DNA from: Agrobacterium tumefaciens
Lineage (GTDB): Bacteria > Pseudomonadota > Alphaproteobacteria > Rhizobiales > Rhizobiaceae
DNA: 64,000 nt
Assembly (NCBI GenBank): GCA_025559845.1
Contig: CP048469.1
Coordinates: 1-64,000, forward strand
Direction of reading: 5' to 3'
The notes below the pieces were generated by a model, which was not told the DNA's origin, did not search any database, and saw only the letters and a program-made list of their open reading frames with translations. The position numbers and the translations under genes are program-made. Every line of letters begins with the position of its first letter. Position 1 is the stretch's first letter. Shown here piece after piece: positions 9,342 through 18,398 of the stretch.

Positions 9342-9361
9342 TTTTTATCTCATTTGGTCAA
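9333..9361 (-). promoter_or_regulatory. Possible housekeeping promoter of rpoN
   Basis: Minus-strand TTGACC (forward 9356-9361), 17 bases, AATTTT (forward 9333-9338). The -10 is poor, but the placement about 80 bases before the rpoN ATG is reasonable. Confidence 0.3.
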
Positions 9362-9404
9362 GCGTCAGAGTGGGGCGAGGTGAAGAATCTTTCGCGTCCA
9401 GCCG

Positions 9405-10214
9405 TCAAAGGCTAAAATTATTGCCGAGATAGAGGCGGCGTACATCGGGATTATTGACGATGTCATCCGCACGGCCATGAGTCAGCACTTCGCCCGCATG
9501 AATAATGTAGGCACGGTCGATCAGGCCAAGCGTTTCCCTCACGTTATGGTCTGTAATCAGAACGCCGATCCCACGGGCAGTCAAGTGCCTGACAAGATTC
9601 TGAATATCGCTGACGGAGATTGGATCAACGCCGGCGAAAGGCTCATCGAGCAGCATGAAGGTTGGGTCGGTCGCAAGCGCGCGGGCAATTTCAAGACGAC
9701 GGCGTTCACCGCCCGAAAGGGCAACGGCCGGAGACTTGCGCAACTGCGCGATGTGAAACTCTTCCAGCAACTCATCGAGCTTGTGGTTGCGTTTCTTGGC
9801 GTCCGGTTCATGCACCTCAAGAACGGCCTTGATGTTGTCTTCGACCGTCAGTCCGCGGAAAATCGACGCTTCCTGCGGCAGGTACCCTACGCCGAGGCGG
9901 GAACGACGATACATAGGCATGGAGGTAACGTCGTTGCCGTTAATGGCGATCTTGCCCGTATCAACAGGTACAAGACCGGTAATCATATAAAAGCAGGTCG
10001 TCTTGCCGGCGCCGTTCGGGCCTAGCAAGCCCACGGCTTCGCCGCGGCGTACAACCAGCGAAACACCATTGACGACGCGTCGCGTATTATAGGTTTTCGT
10101 GAGGCCGTGCGCGATCAGCGTGCCTTCGTAGCGTGCCTTGTCAGCACCAGACGCCGCTTCATCGGAGCGGCCCGGCGTGCCGCCGAACATATTTGAGAAC
10201 GATGGTATCTTCAC
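9405..10214 (-). CDS. lptB: LPS export ABC transporter ATP-binding protein LptB
   Basis: ATPase of the LptB2FGC complex that pulls lipopolysaccharide from the inner membrane onto the periplasmic LptA bridge. It has Walker A GPNGAGKT at 65-72, signature LSGGERRRLEIARAL and Walker B MLLDEPFAGVDP, plus the family C-terminus. At 269 residues it is about 30 longer than usual because of a serine/glycine-rich N-terminal extension before the ABC domain. It lies directly downstream of lptA (gap 9 bases) in lptC-lptA-lptB, with rpoN next, a classic proteobacterial arrangement. Confidence 0.96.
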   Translation of the reverse strand: MKIPSFSNMFGGTPGRSDEAASGADKARYEGTLIAHGLTKTYNTRRVVNGVSLVVRRGEAVGLLGPNGAGKTTCFYMITGLVPVDTGKIAINGNDVTSMPMYRRSRLGVGYLPQEASIFRGLTVEDNIKAVLEVHEPDAKKRNHKLDELLEEFHIAQLRKSPAVALSGGERRRLEIARALATDPTFMLLDEPFAGVDPISVSDIQNLVRHLTARGIGVLITDHNVRETLGLIDRAYIIHAGEVLTHGRADDIVNNPDVRRLYLGNNFSL

Positions 10215-10223
10215 GAGGAAAGA

Positions 10224-10778
10224 CTACTGTTTCTTTTGCGACTTGGGGTCGAGCATGATCCGAACCGGACCACCACAGCTTTCAAGCTTGGCCTGTCCCG
10301 TGTTCATCAGCACCGTCAGCTTGCAGCCGGTGAAGACATTGGTGCCTTCAGACAGAACGACCTGTTTGCCGGTCAGGATGAATGTCTGTGCCGCCATGTC
10401 GAACTCGCCGTGATCGGCGGTTGCTTTCTGGGTTCCGGATGTCAGGAAGACGTTGTTGTCGACGAAGATCTTTTCGATATTCGCGTCACCGCTCGTCAGC
10501 GACGAACCTTCACCCTTGTAGTTCACAGTCATCTTGCCGGACTGAAGGGTGGTCGTTCCCTGAACCACTTTCACATTGCCGGTGAAATAGGCCTTGCGCT
10601 CCTGATCCCGGATCTCGAGCTGGTCGCTTTCGATGGCGATCGGCTGGTCACCGGAAAGTTTGACGCCCTGCATGTTGCTGGTCGTGTTCTGCGCCAGCGC
10701 GGTGGAGGCGAAACAGACAGCGGCGATCGCAAGATAGGCCGACTTGCCGAGGAAAACGGGACGGGAAATGTGCATCAT
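10224..10778 (-). CDS. lptA: LPS transport periplasmic protein LptA
   Basis: Periplasmic OstA/LptA-type beta-jellyroll protein that bridges LptC and the outer-membrane LptD. The chosen ATG at 10778 gives 184 residues, the usual length, starting MMHISRPVFLGKSAYLAIAA and continuing with a signal peptide cleaved after ALA (about 29). The frame is open further upstream; an ATG at 10805 would overlap lptC by 14 bases. The mature part contains the OstA repeat (IESDQLEIRDQERKAYFTGN). Located between lptC and lptB. Confidence 0.88.
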   Translation of the reverse strand: MMHISRPVFLGKSAYLAIAAVCFASTALAQNTTSNMQGVKLSGDQPIAIESDQLEIRDQERKAYFTGNVKVVQGTTTLQSGKMTVNYKGEGSSLTSGDANIEKIFVDNNVFLTSGTQKATADHGEFDMAAQTFILTGKQVVLSEGTNVFTGCKLTVLMNTGQAKLESCGGPVRIMLDPKSQKKQ

Positions 10779-10791
10779 CTGGACCGGGCTC

Positions 10792-11520
10792 TCACTTGCC
10801 TTCATTCTTGATATTGGATGCAGCGATACGTGCGCGTACCTGCCCCGAAAAAGTGATTGTTTTGCCATTATCGGCGATATGAATCGATTGCGCAACAATG
10901 GAGCCGTCCTTTGTCTTAATGGAAACGGGCTCTTCGCTGCTCATTTTTCCGGCCTTCAGATCGACATCCGCAGACTGGAACTTTGCTTGTATGCCATTGC
11001 TGAGATTGATGTCAAAAGGTGCAGTCATCTTCAGCGAGTTTGTCGAACGGTCGAAAATGCCTTCCTGTGCGATAACCTGTGCAATGCTGTCATTGACCGG
11101 CACTGCGGCAAGAACCTTTTCAAGCGTCATGAGATTGGGGTTTGCGATGTCCTGAAGCGCGCGATCGGCATTCATGGAGTAGTCGATGCCCTGCTCGTTG
11201 CGGCCTGCAACAGCAGGTTTCTCCATCACGATCTTGCCGTCTTCAATGCGAGCGCTCTCGAGCGAGACTTCGTCCGGGACCCAGGTTCTGACAAGCGAGA
11301 CGCCAATGAATGCGAGCGAAACCACAATCGCGCTGACCGGTAGAATGATCTTCAGACGCTTGACCAGCACGGAATGTTTGAGCGCACGTTCGTAGGCCGC
11401 GGCCTGACCGTTCGGCAATGAAAATGCGGGCGCTGGTTCGCGAAGTCTTTCAAGCATGTGAGTGGGTCCGGTCACTTCGTGCGCGCCATTCATGGTCCGC
11501 AGCGGAAGTTTTTTGTTCAT
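10792..11520 (-). CDS. lptC: LPS export protein LptC (DUF1239 family)
   Basis: Inner-membrane anchored periplasmic protein that hands lipopolysaccharide from LptBFG to LptA. One N-terminal transmembrane helix (LKIILPVSAIVVSLAFIGVSLV, about residues 56-77 from the chosen start) is followed by a periplasmic jellyroll. The frame is open to 11619 and the start is uncertain: ATGs at 11520, 11493 and 11457 are all possible; none has a strong ribosome-binding site. I used 11520. First gene of the lptC-lptA-lptB group; divergent from sppA. Confidence 0.85.
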   Translation of the reverse strand: MNKKLPLRTMNGAHEVTGPTHMLERLREPAPAFSLPNGQAAAYERALKHSVLVKRLKIILPVSAIVVSLAFIGVSLVRTWVPDEVSLESARIEDGKIVMEKPAVAGRNEQGIDYSMNADRALQDIANPNLMTLEKVLAAVPVNDSIAQVIAQEGIFDRSTNSLKMTAPFDINLSNGIQAKFQSADVDLKAGKMSSEEPVSIKTKDGSIVAQSIHIADNGKTITFSGQVRARIAASNIKNEGK

Positions 11521-11706
11521 CCTGATGTGTTTGGCACGTGTGCCTTGCCCTGCCAATATGGTTTTTGTCTGGAAAGGTGCAAGAGATGCGCTAATTTTAT
11601 GATTATTCGGTTTACGCATTGCTTCCTTGCAGCTTCACGCTAGAACCACCACATTGCGCGTTGCATGCGGCATCGCTTGCTCAGGACCGCCGAGGCAGAG
11701 GTTTTC

Positions 11707-12660
11707 ATGGATCAGATGGCGATAGCGGATCGCAGGCAGTTGCGCCGAAAGCTTACATTCTGGCGGGTTGCTGCCGTTTTCCTGTTGATTGCAGGCCTCT
11801 TTGGACTTTACCGGGTTTTCTGGACAGCGCCGCAACAAAGCGAGCGCCCGCATATCGCCCGTGTCGAAATTTCCGGACTTATCCAGGACAATACCGAGCT
11901 TCTTGAGCGCCTCGCCAAAATCGAGAAAAGTGACAATGTGAAGGGGTTGATCGTTTCGATCTCGTCTCCGGGCGGCACGACCTATGGCGGTGAACGCATC
12001 TTCAAGGCACTTCGTGCTGTGGCGGAAAAGAAGCCGGTGGTTTCCGATATCCGCACTCTGGCTGCTTCGGCAGGATACATGATTGCCGCGGCTGGCGACA
12101 CGATCGTTGCAGGCGAAACCTCGATCACCGGCTCGATCGGCGTGATCTTTCAGTATCCGCAGCTCGGGCCGTTGATGGAAAAGCTCGGTGTCTCACTGCA
12201 GGAAATCAAGTCATCTCCGCTGAAAGCCGAACCGTCGCCGTTCCATGACGCGCCCGAAGAGGCGAAGACCATGATAAGGGCCATGGTGACGGACAGCTAC
12301 GACTGGTTTGTCAACCTTGTGGCGGATCGTCGCAAGCTTCCGAAAGAGACCGTTCTGGCACTGGCGGATGGATCGATCTACACGGGCAGGCAGGCGCTGG
12401 CCAACAAGCTGGTGGATGCTCTGGGTGGTGAAAAGGAAATCCGCGACTATTTCCAGACACGCGATGTGGCAAAGGATTTGCCGATCGTCGAATGGCGCGC
12501 GCCGTCATCGAAATCGCCACTTTCGCTCTTCAGCATTGCCGGGATCGCAAGAATACTCGGATATGAGGATTTTCTACCGCTTGCAGGGGCTGGTCAGATC
12601 GGCGCGGACAAGTTGTTTCTTGACGGTCTCGTTTCGGTTTGGCAGGTTGAGCAAAATTAA
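11707..12660 (+). CDS. sppA: Signal peptide peptidase SppA (family S49)
   Basis: Membrane-anchored serine/lysine protease that degrades cleaved signal peptides. One transmembrane helix near the N-terminus ([15 protein letters not shown]) and the S49 core with the nucleophile segment [14 protein letters not shown] and the following [10 protein letters not shown]. The 317-residue size matches the short, single-domain form. The ATG at 11707 has AGAGG five bases upstream, which favours it over the upstream in-frame ATG at 11665. It precedes ihfB by 26 bases, and the sppA-ihfB pairing is common in alphaproteobacteria. Confidence 0.93.
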   Translation: MDQMAIADRRQLRRKLTFWRVAAVFLLIAGLFGLYRVFWTAPQQSERPHIARVEISGLIQDNTELLERLAKIEKSDNVKGLIVSISSPGGTTYGGERIFKALRAVAEKKPVVSDIRTLAASAGYMIAAAGDTIVAGETSITGSIGVIFQYPQLGPLMEKLGVSLQEIKSSPLKAEPSPFHDAPEEAKTMIRAMVTDSYDWFVNLVADRRKLPKETVLALADGSIYTGRQALANKLVDALGGEKEIRDYFQTRDVAKDLPIVEWRAPSSKSPLSLFSIAGIARILGYEDFLPLAGAGQIGADKLFLDGLVSVWQVEQN

Positions 12661-12686
12661 AAACCCAATTTTTTCAGGGGGCAACC

Positions 12687-12989
12687 GTGATAAAGTCTGA
12701 ACTGGTGCAGATCGTTGCTGCGCGTAACCCGCACCTTTATCACCGCGACGTCGAAAATATCGTCAACGCGGTGCTGGATGAAATCACGGATGCGCTGGCT
12801 GCAGGAAATCGTGTCGAGCTTCGCGGTTTCGGCGCATTTTCCGTGAAGAACCGACCTTCCCGCTCAGGCCGGAACCCACGTACGGGTGAATCGGTTTTTG
12901 TCGAAGAAAAGTGGGTGCCGTTTTTCAAGACCGGCAAGGAATTGCGCGAGCGCCTCAACCCCGGCATGGGTGATGAAGAGGACGATTGA
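12687..12989 (+). CDS. ihfB: Integration host factor subunit beta
   Basis: Sequence-specific DNA-bending protein that pairs with IhfA, often assisting sigma-54 promoters. The 100-residue HU/IHF fold has [27 protein letters not shown], the beta-arm region with the proline that intercalates DNA. The start is GTG at 12687 with GGGG five bases upstream; [10 protein letters not shown] is the usual IHF-beta N-terminus. The acidic tail (GDEEDD) is typical of Rhizobiales versions. Confidence 0.96.
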   Translation: MIKSELVQIVAARNPHLYHRDVENIVNAVLDEITDALAAGNRVELRGFGAFSVKNRPSRSGRNPRTGESVFVEEKWVPFFKTGKELRERLNPGMGDEEDD

Positions 12990-13045
12990 TCCTCTCGGCC
13001 TTCAAGGTCGGACCCAGGCCCGCCCGCCAAGATGGAGTATTGCGG

Positions 13046-13378
13046 ATGTCGAAAAAACTCATCAACCTCATCATCCTGGTGCCGCTGGCAATTGTGCTGA
13101 TTATTCTGTGCGTCGCCAATCGACAGTCGGCTACGCTTGCGCTCAATCCGTTCAGACCTGAAGACAGCGTTCTTTCTTTTACTGCGCCGTTTTTCGTGTT
13201 CCTGTTCCTCGCGGTCATTTTCGGCGTTTTGCTGGGCTCGGCGGCGACCTGGTTTTCGCAAGGGAAACATCGAAAGCGCGCCCGTGCCGAAGCAAAAGAG
13301 GCGGTGCGCTGGCATGACGAGGCAAACCGCCAGAAGGCCGCCGCAGCCGCGCAGGTTTCGCAACTCCCGGCAAAGTGA
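13046..13378 (+). CDS. LapA domain membrane protein (DUF1049)
   Basis: Small inner-membrane protein of 110 residues with two transmembrane segments (about 6-25 and 45-68) and a charged, probably coiled cytoplasmic tail with the motif FGVLLGSAATWF before it. This is the LapA/YciS pattern; in E. coli LapA acts with LapB in control of lipopolysaccharide synthesis, but that role is not shown for the alphaproteobacterial members. The ATG at 13046 is chosen because the membrane segment follows it directly; the frame is open upstream to 12986, overlapping ihfB. Confidence 0.8.
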   Translation: MSKKLINLIILVPLAIVLIILCVANRQSATLALNPFRPEDSVLSFTAPFFVFLFLAVIFGVLLGSAATWFSQGKHRKRARAEAKEAVRWHDEANRQKAAAAAQVSQLPAK

Positions 13379-13471
13379 TATCGCAGACATTCGTGTGGTC
13401 TCTATGCGAGCGCCGCATGGAGTGGTATTTGCTGCCTGATAACGAGTTGGGCAGAAGCGGAAAGATTTCCA

Positions 13472-14605
13472 TTGAAGAAAAAAGACAGCCGGCCGGGCAG
13501 TAAGGTTCGTGCCGGGAGCGAAAAAAAACAGGCTTATTCTGCAAAGTCGCCAAGACGCCCGGAAACCGCGCTGAAAAAGCGTGAGCCCGACGCCGTAAGG
13601 AGCGCGCCAAAAGCTGCTGCCAAAGAAAAAGTTGCTGCGCCCCTTCCCGTAGAGCAGGTCCCGACCCGCGCGCTGAAGACCCGGATCGGCGATCTGCCGA
13701 CGGAACAGGTTCCGATCATTCTGGAATCGAGCGGTGCAGGCGATTTCCATCTGATTGACAGCGGTAACGGGCTGAAGCTCGAACAATATGGCGATTACCG
13801 GATCGTTCGCCCGGAAGCGCAGGCCCTCTGGCGGCCGACGCTGCCAGAGCGCGTCTGGCAGAATGTCGACGCGGTGTTCACCGGCGATACCGATGAAGAC
13901 GGGATGGGCCGCTGGCGTTTTCCCAAGGCAGCACTTGGTGAAACCTGGCCATTGTCGCTTCTCGGTGTTGATTTCCTTGGCCGTTTCACGGCGTTTCGTC
14001 ATGTCGGTGTCTTCCCGGAGCAGATCGTGCACTGGGAATGGCTGAAAAACACGATCGAGACCGCTGATCGGCCGCTGAAGGTGCTCAATCTGTTTGGATA
14101 CACTGGCGTTGCATCGCTGGTCGCGGCGGCTGCAGGTGCGGAAGTCACCCATGTCGATGCCTCCAAGAAAGCAATTGGCTGGGCAAAGGAAAATCAGGCC
14201 CTGGCGCGACTGGAAGAGGCGCCGATCCGCTGGATCTGTGAAGATGCCATGAAGTTCATTCTGCGCGAGGAACGACGCGGCAATACCTACGACATTATTC
14301 TGACCGACCCGCCGAAGTTCGGCCGTGGCACGCATGGCGAGGTCTGGGAGCTTTTCGACCACTTGCCGCTGATGCTGGACGTGTGTCGGGACATTCTGTC
14401 GCCAAAGGCAGTCGGGCTTGTGCTGACCGCTTACTCCATTCGGGCCAGCTTCTATTCCATGCATGAATTGATGCGCGAAACGATGCGCGGTGCCGGTGGC
14501 GTGGTGGCCTCAGGCGAGCTTGTCATTCGCGAGGCCGGTCTTGATGGCAAGACGCCGGGCCGGGCTCTTTCCACTTCACTTTTCAGCCGCTGGGTGCCGA
14601 AATGA
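13472..14605 (+). CDS. Class I SAM-dependent rRNA methyltransferase-like protein
   Basis: Rossmann-fold methyltransferase of the RlmI/RlmK-like group: SAM-binding LNLFGYTGVASLVAAAAGAEVTHVD, DASKKAIGWAKEN and catalytic-type motif LTDPPKFGRG. A basic, low-complexity N-terminal extension of about 75 residues precedes the domain and could bind RNA; the target base is not known. The start is TTG at 13472 with GGAAAG upstream; no suitable ATG exists before the conserved region. It overlaps the next RNA methyltransferase gene by 4 bases (ATGA), so the two are translationally coupled. Confidence 0.82.
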   Translation: MKKKDSRPGSKVRAGSEKKQAYSAKSPRRPETALKKREPDAVRSAPKAAAKEKVAAPLPVEQVPTRALKTRIGDLPTEQVPIILESSGAGDFHLIDSGNGLKLEQYGDYRIVRPEAQALWRPTLPERVWQNVDAVFTGDTDEDGMGRWRFPKAALGETWPLSLLGVDFLGRFTAFRHVGVFPEQIVHWEWLKNTIETADRPLKVLNLFGYTGVASLVAAAAGAEVTHVDASKKAIGWAKENQALARLEEAPIRWICEDAMKFILREERRGNTYDIILTDPPKFGRGTHGEVWELFDHLPLMLDVCRDILSPKAVGLVLTAYSIRASFYSMHELMRETMRGAGGVVASGELVIREAGLDGKTPGRALSTSLFSRWVPK

Positions 14606-15462
14606 CAAACGATATGCGCGAAAGCGGCGCGCGCCGCGTTGGGCAGGTCAAGGAAGTAACCAGCCTTGCCAACCCGATCGTCAAGGACATCAAGGCTCTT
14701 ACCCAGAAGAAGGGGCGTGAAGAGACCGGCACCTTCCTGGCGGAGGGGCTGAAACTGGTCATTGACGCCGTCGAACTGGGCTGGACGATCAAAACGCTGG
14801 TTTATGCCAAGGCTGCCAAGGGCAAGCCGCTGGTGGAGCAGGTTGCGGCAAAGACCGTGGCTTCCGGTGGCCTCGTGCTGGAAGTCAGCGAAAAGGTTAT
14901 CTCTTCCATCACCCGACGTGACAATCCGCAGATGGTTGTTGGTATTTTCGAGCAGAAATGGAAGCCTCTCAGGGACATTCGCCCGCTTAAGGGTGAAACC
15001 TACATTGCGCTCGACCGGGTGCGCGATCCTGGTAATCTTGGCACCATCATTCGTACCGCAGATGCCGCAGGTGCATCCGGCGTCATTCTGGTTGGTGATT
15101 GCACCGATCCGTTTTCACTGGAGACGGTCCGAGCCACCATGGGGTCTATTTTTGCAATCCCGGTCGCACGAGCCAGCGTCGAGGAATTTCTGGCCTGGAA
15201 AAAAACGGCTGACGTCAGTGTCGTTGCGACCCATCTTGCCGGTTCCGTCGACTATCGGACCATCGATTACGCAAAAAAGCCGGTCGTGCTGTTGATGGGC
15301 AACGAACAATCCGGTCTGCCGCCGGAACTCGCCAGCAAGGCGGATCAGCTTGCGCGTATTCCCCAGCAGGGGCGCGCCGATAGCCTGAATTTGGCCATAG
15401 CGAGTGCTGTCATGCTTTTTGAAGCACGTCGCCATCTCCTAGAGCTTGCGCCGGTGAAATGA
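14602..15462 (+). CDS. TrmH/SpoU family RNA 2'-O-methyltransferase
   Basis: SPOUT-class methyltransferase with a trefoil knot. Motif 1 [19 protein letters not shown], motif 2 [10 protein letters not shown] and motif 3 [20 protein letters not shown] are all present, after an N-terminal substrate-binding domain (about 1-115) of the SpoU_sub_bind type. It resembles TrmH-group 23S rRNA or tRNA enzymes; the exact nucleotide cannot be told from sequence. Start ATG overlaps the previous gene (ATGA) and its end overlaps lspA (ATGA), making a three-gene coupled unit. Confidence 0.88.
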   Translation: MTNDMRESGARRVGQVKEVTSLANPIVKDIKALTQKKGREETGTFLAEGLKLVIDAVELGWTIKTLVYAKAAKGKPLVEQVAAKTVASGGLVLEVSEKVISSITRRDNPQMVVGIFEQKWKPLRDIRPLKGETYIALDRVRDPGNLGTIIRTADAAGASGVILVGDCTDPFSLETVRATMGSIFAIPVARASVEEFLAWKKTADVSVVATHLAGSVDYRTIDYAKKPVVLLMGNEQSGLPPELASKADQLARIPQQGRADSLNLAIASAVMLFEARRHLLELAPVK

Positions 15463-15950
15463 TGCAGAACACAGCCGTCTTTTCGAAAACCGTTCCCGCT
15501 GTTGCTTTGATCGTCGCCGCGCTGGTGCTCGATCAAGTCGTCAAGCTACTGGTAGAAGCCTACCTGCCATTGCAGGAGATGGTGCCGGTGATGCCATTTC
15601 TGGCACTATACCGCACCTACAATCTCGGTGTTGCCTTCTCGATGCTGGCGGATATGGAGGGCTGGTTCATCGTTGGCATGCGCCTCGTCATCGTCTGTTT
15701 CGTCATCTGGATGTGGCGCAAGACGGAGCCGAACCGAACCTTCGCACATCTTGGTTTTGCTCTGATCATCGCAGGCGCGGCAGGAAATATTTTCGACCGT
15801 TTTCTGTATGGGCACGTGATCGATTATATCTTGTTCCACACGCAAACCTGGTCTTTTGCCGTTTTCAATCTTGCTGACAGTTTCATAACGATCGGTGCGG
15901 GCTGCGTTATTCTGGACGAGTTTTTGCACGCGAGAGCGGCCAAAAAGTAA
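15459..15950 (+). CDS. lspA: Lipoprotein signal peptidase (signal peptidase II)
   Basis: Aspartyl protease of the inner membrane that removes signal peptides from diacylglyceryl-prolipoproteins. The 163-residue protein has four transmembrane helices and both catalytic aspartates in the motifs [15 protein letters not shown] and FNLADSFI. The ATG overlaps the upstream stop. Together with lnt at 36.6 kb this window holds two of the three lipoprotein-processing genes (lgt is not here). Confidence 0.96.
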   Translation: MMQNTAVFSKTVPAVALIVAALVLDQVVKLLVEAYLPLQEMVPVMPFLALYRTYNLGVAFSMLADMEGWFIVGMRLVIVCFVIWMWRKTEPNRTFAHLGFALIIAGAAGNIFDRFLYGHVIDYILFHTQTWSFAVFNLADSFITIGAGCVILDEFLHARAAKK

Positions 15951-15976
15951 AATTTTAGAGTTTCGTCGAAAGATAT

Positions 15977-16004
15977 CAAAACCGTTGCTGTGCTAGCGGT
16001 TTTG
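15977..16004 (+). promoter_or_regulatory. Stem-loop abutting the hybrid kinase start codon
   Basis: CAAAACCG (15977-15984) and CGGTTTTG (15997-16004) are perfect 8-base arms around a 12-base loop, ending one base before the ATG at 16006. No Shine-Dalgarno sequence is visible there. It could end the lspA transcript or hinder initiation of the kinase. Confidence 0.5.
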
Positions 16005-16005
16005 T

Positions 16006-18270
16006 ATGAGCGAACTTGCGAAACGCCGGGAAAAGATTGCGGACGATTTTGATGCTGCGGTTGCTTCAAAAAAGCAATCGTCGGTGGCTGAAGACGTTTC
16101 ACCGCATTTGGGTCGCCAGAAGCACTCTTCGCAGCTCGCCCGCCTTGCCGATTTTCCAACATCTGTTGTCTTCCTGGCGGCTGTCGCGCTGGGATTGTTG
16201 TTCGCGCTGGCCCTGCCATTTGCTGCGACAGTTCTGGTCGCTCTTTCAGCGGCAGTTGCTGCGGTCGCATTTTTTGTACGGCATCGTTTCTTCGCTTCGA
16301 AGGTGTTGGATGCAATATCCATGCATGAGGAGGATGGCATCTCCGCACGACGTATGGAGAACCGCTCTATCGTTGCAGACATTCATGAGGTGATGGGCGA
16401 TATTGTCGTGATCCGCGACATGGATCGCCGCATTGTTGAGGCCAATGCGATTTTCCGCGACATGACCGGCTGCGTTGCTCCCGAAGGACGGACATGCGAA
16501 GAAATCGGCATTGCATTTCGGCCTGGGGACCGGGCGCATGCCTATGACGTTGAAATCGCGACGCCTTTCGGGCAGCGTATTTTCGTATGGCAGGATGCCG
16601 TCACGCGGGATATTGGCAGCAGCCGACTTCTCATCAGCAGCATTGCACGAGATGTGACCGAGGAAAGGTTCGCAGTCGCGACACGCGAAGATGCGCGTGC
16701 CCGAGCGGAAAAGGCCGATGCCGACAAGGCGAGGCTGCTTGCCACTGTCAGCCACGAAATCCGTCTTCCCTTGTCGGGCATTCTGGGCATGAATCACCTT
16801 CTTTCGCAGACAAGGCTGAACCAGGAGCAGCGCAACTACCTTGATGGCATGAGACAGTCGGGCCAGTCTCTTGTCCAGCTTGTCGAAGATTTGCTTGATT
16901 ATTCGACGATGGAGGCGGGCCGCTTCACGCTCAATCCACGGGCTGAAAATCTGCGGCAGTTGATCGAGAGTGTCGTGGAAATGCTGGCGCATCGCGCCCA
17001 TGAAAAAGGCATCGAGATAGCGTCTTCGATCTCCGTCGATGTGCCGGATTATCTCGATTTCGATCCGGCGCGATTGCGCCAGGTTCTGTTCAACCTGATT
17101 GGAAACGCGGTAAAATTCACGAAAGAGGGTGGCGTTGTCGTGCGCGCTGATTTCGCGGATGGGGATTTGCGCATCGCCGTTGAGGATAGCGGCCCCGGCA
17201 TGACCAAAGCGGAACAGGCACGTATTTTCGGCGAGTTCGAGCAGGCCGGACCTCTGACACAACGCAGCGCCGGAACAGGTCTCGGATTGGCGATTTCTGC
17301 TCGCATCATGCGTGAATTTGGCGGCAAACTGATGGTGTCTAGCCGTAAGGGCAAGGGTAGCGTCTTTACCCTGTCATTTCGTCCGGGCTCGGTCGGCGCA
17401 GGCAAACGAACCAGCGATCGCAGGCGCTGCCTCGATCACACCAATGTCCTGCTTCTCGCGCCGTCAGGCGTCGCATCCGGCACGATGGCGAGCGCGATCT
17501 CGGCATTTGGTGGCAGGTGCAAACATGTTTACAGGCTCGACGATCTCACGGCATTACTTGAAAGCCCCGCTAACTATCTCGCCGATATCACTGACGTCAT
17601 CGTTGACCAGCGGATCGCCGATGATTTCAAGGAAGTATTGCGAAACGCGGCCGTGCTCAACGAAAAAACCGTTCGTCGCACCTTGCTGGTTAGTCCCGAG
17701 GAGCGTCCGTCGCAAATGCATGGCGATTTCGACGCCTGGCTCATTCGGCCGCTGCGCGAAAAGTCGCTCATCGATGTGCTGTGTGGGCGCCTGCGCGGGA
17801 TTGAGCGGCGCGATGCCATAAATGACAATCATCCCGATGTCGGCCTGTCGCCACGCATGACAAGTGGTTCATTTGGTATCGATGTCCTTGTCGCCGAAGA
17901 CGATGCCGTTAATGCGCGCATCATTGAAGCAGTGCTTCGCAAAAGCGGCTTTTCGCCCCGACTTGTTTCGGATTTCGACGCCTTGAGGTTGGCGATCGCA
18001 CCGGGAGCGGAAACCTTGCCGGATGTCGTCATCTCTGACCTTAACATGCCTGGTGGTGACGGTCTGGAAGTGTTGCCGGCGCTTTTCCAGTCCCGCAAGG
18101 GCGAAAGGCAAATTCCGGTGATCGTCCTCACCGGAGAGACAGACCGCAGCACCGCTGACCGGCTGCTGGAGGCAGGGGCTGGAGCGGTGCTGACAAAGCC
18201 GGTCGATCCGAAACGGCTGATCGAGGAAATCCGTCGCCTGCTCGAAGGAAAACGTCTGTTTCTGTCCTAG
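16006..18270 (+). CDS. Hybrid sensor histidine kinase with PAS, kinase, degenerate receiver and receiver
   Basis: A 754-residue membrane kinase. Two adjacent transmembrane helices (about 50-90) leave almost no periplasmic part, so sensing is probably cytoplasmic or in the membrane. A PAS-like domain (about 125-225) is followed by HisKA with H250 in SHEIRLPLSG, HATPase with NLIGNAVKFTKEG, DSGPGM and GTGLGLAIS, then a receiver-like segment (about 480-600) lacking the N-terminal acidic pair and the conserved lysine, and finally a complete receiver with EDD near 630 and phosphoacceptor D678 in VISDLNMP. No response-regulator gene is adjacent. The ATG has no obvious ribosome-binding site and abuts a stem-loop. 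Confidence 0.92.
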   Translation: MSELAKRREKIADDFDAAVASKKQSSVAEDVSPHLGRQKHSSQLARLADFPTSVVFLAAVALGLLFALALPFAATVLVALSAAVAAVAFFVRHRFFASKVLDAISMHEEDGISARRMENRSIVADIHEVMGDIVVIRDMDRRIVEANAIFRDMTGCVAPEGRTCEEIGIAFRPGDRAHAYDVEIATPFGQRIFVWQDAVTRDIGSSRLLISSIARDVTEERFAVATREDARARAEKADADKARLLATVSHEIRLPLSGILGMNHLLSQTRLNQEQRNYLDGMRQSGQSLVQLVEDLLDYSTMEAGRFTLNPRAENLRQLIESVVEMLAHRAHEKGIEIASSISVDVPDYLDFDPARLRQVLFNLIGNAVKFTKEGGVVVRADFADGDLRIAVEDSGPGMTKAEQARIFGEFEQAGPLTQRSAGTGLGLAISARIMREFGGKLMVSSRKGKGSVFTLSFRPGSVGAGKRTSDRRRCLDHTNVLLLAPSGVASGTMASAISAFGGRCKHVYRLDDLTALLESPANYLADITDVIVDQRIADDFKEVLRNAAVLNEKTVRRTLLVSPEERPSQMHGDFDAWLIRPLREKSLIDVLCGRLRGIERRDAINDNHPDVGLSPRMTSGSFGIDVLVAEDDAVNARIIEAVLRKSGFSPRLVSDFDALRLAIAPGAETLPDVVISDLNMPGGDGLEVLPALFQSRKGERQIPVIVLTGETDRSTADRLLEAGAGAVLTKPVDPKRLIEEIRRLLEGKRLFLS

Positions 18271-18330
18271 GTCAAATCGACGATTGCATCGTCGCCACGG
18301 TCGCGAACGGTAATTTATTACGGTGGCATA

Positions 18331-18366
18331 TTGTCACTGTTCTGTCGTCAATTGGTGATTTATGAC
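18331..18366 (+). promoter_or_regulatory. PHO box and -10 element of olsB
   Basis: TTGTCAC-TGTT-CTGTCGT at 18331-18348 fits the PhoB consensus CTGTCAT-N4-CTGTCAY as two 7-base repeats with 11-base period, 2 mismatches in the core positions. Twelve bases later is TATGAC (18361-18366), so the PHO box takes the place of the -35, as at PhoB-activated promoters. The olsB ATG follows at 18399. Confidence 0.65.
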
Positions 18367-18398
18367 AATGAAATCCTTTGGCGGTGGAGCGATTCCCC

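Noticed and set aside
12740..14464. 574-codon open frame on the minus strand
   Set aside because: Antisense to ihfB, the LapA-like gene and a methyltransferase gene that are all well supported.
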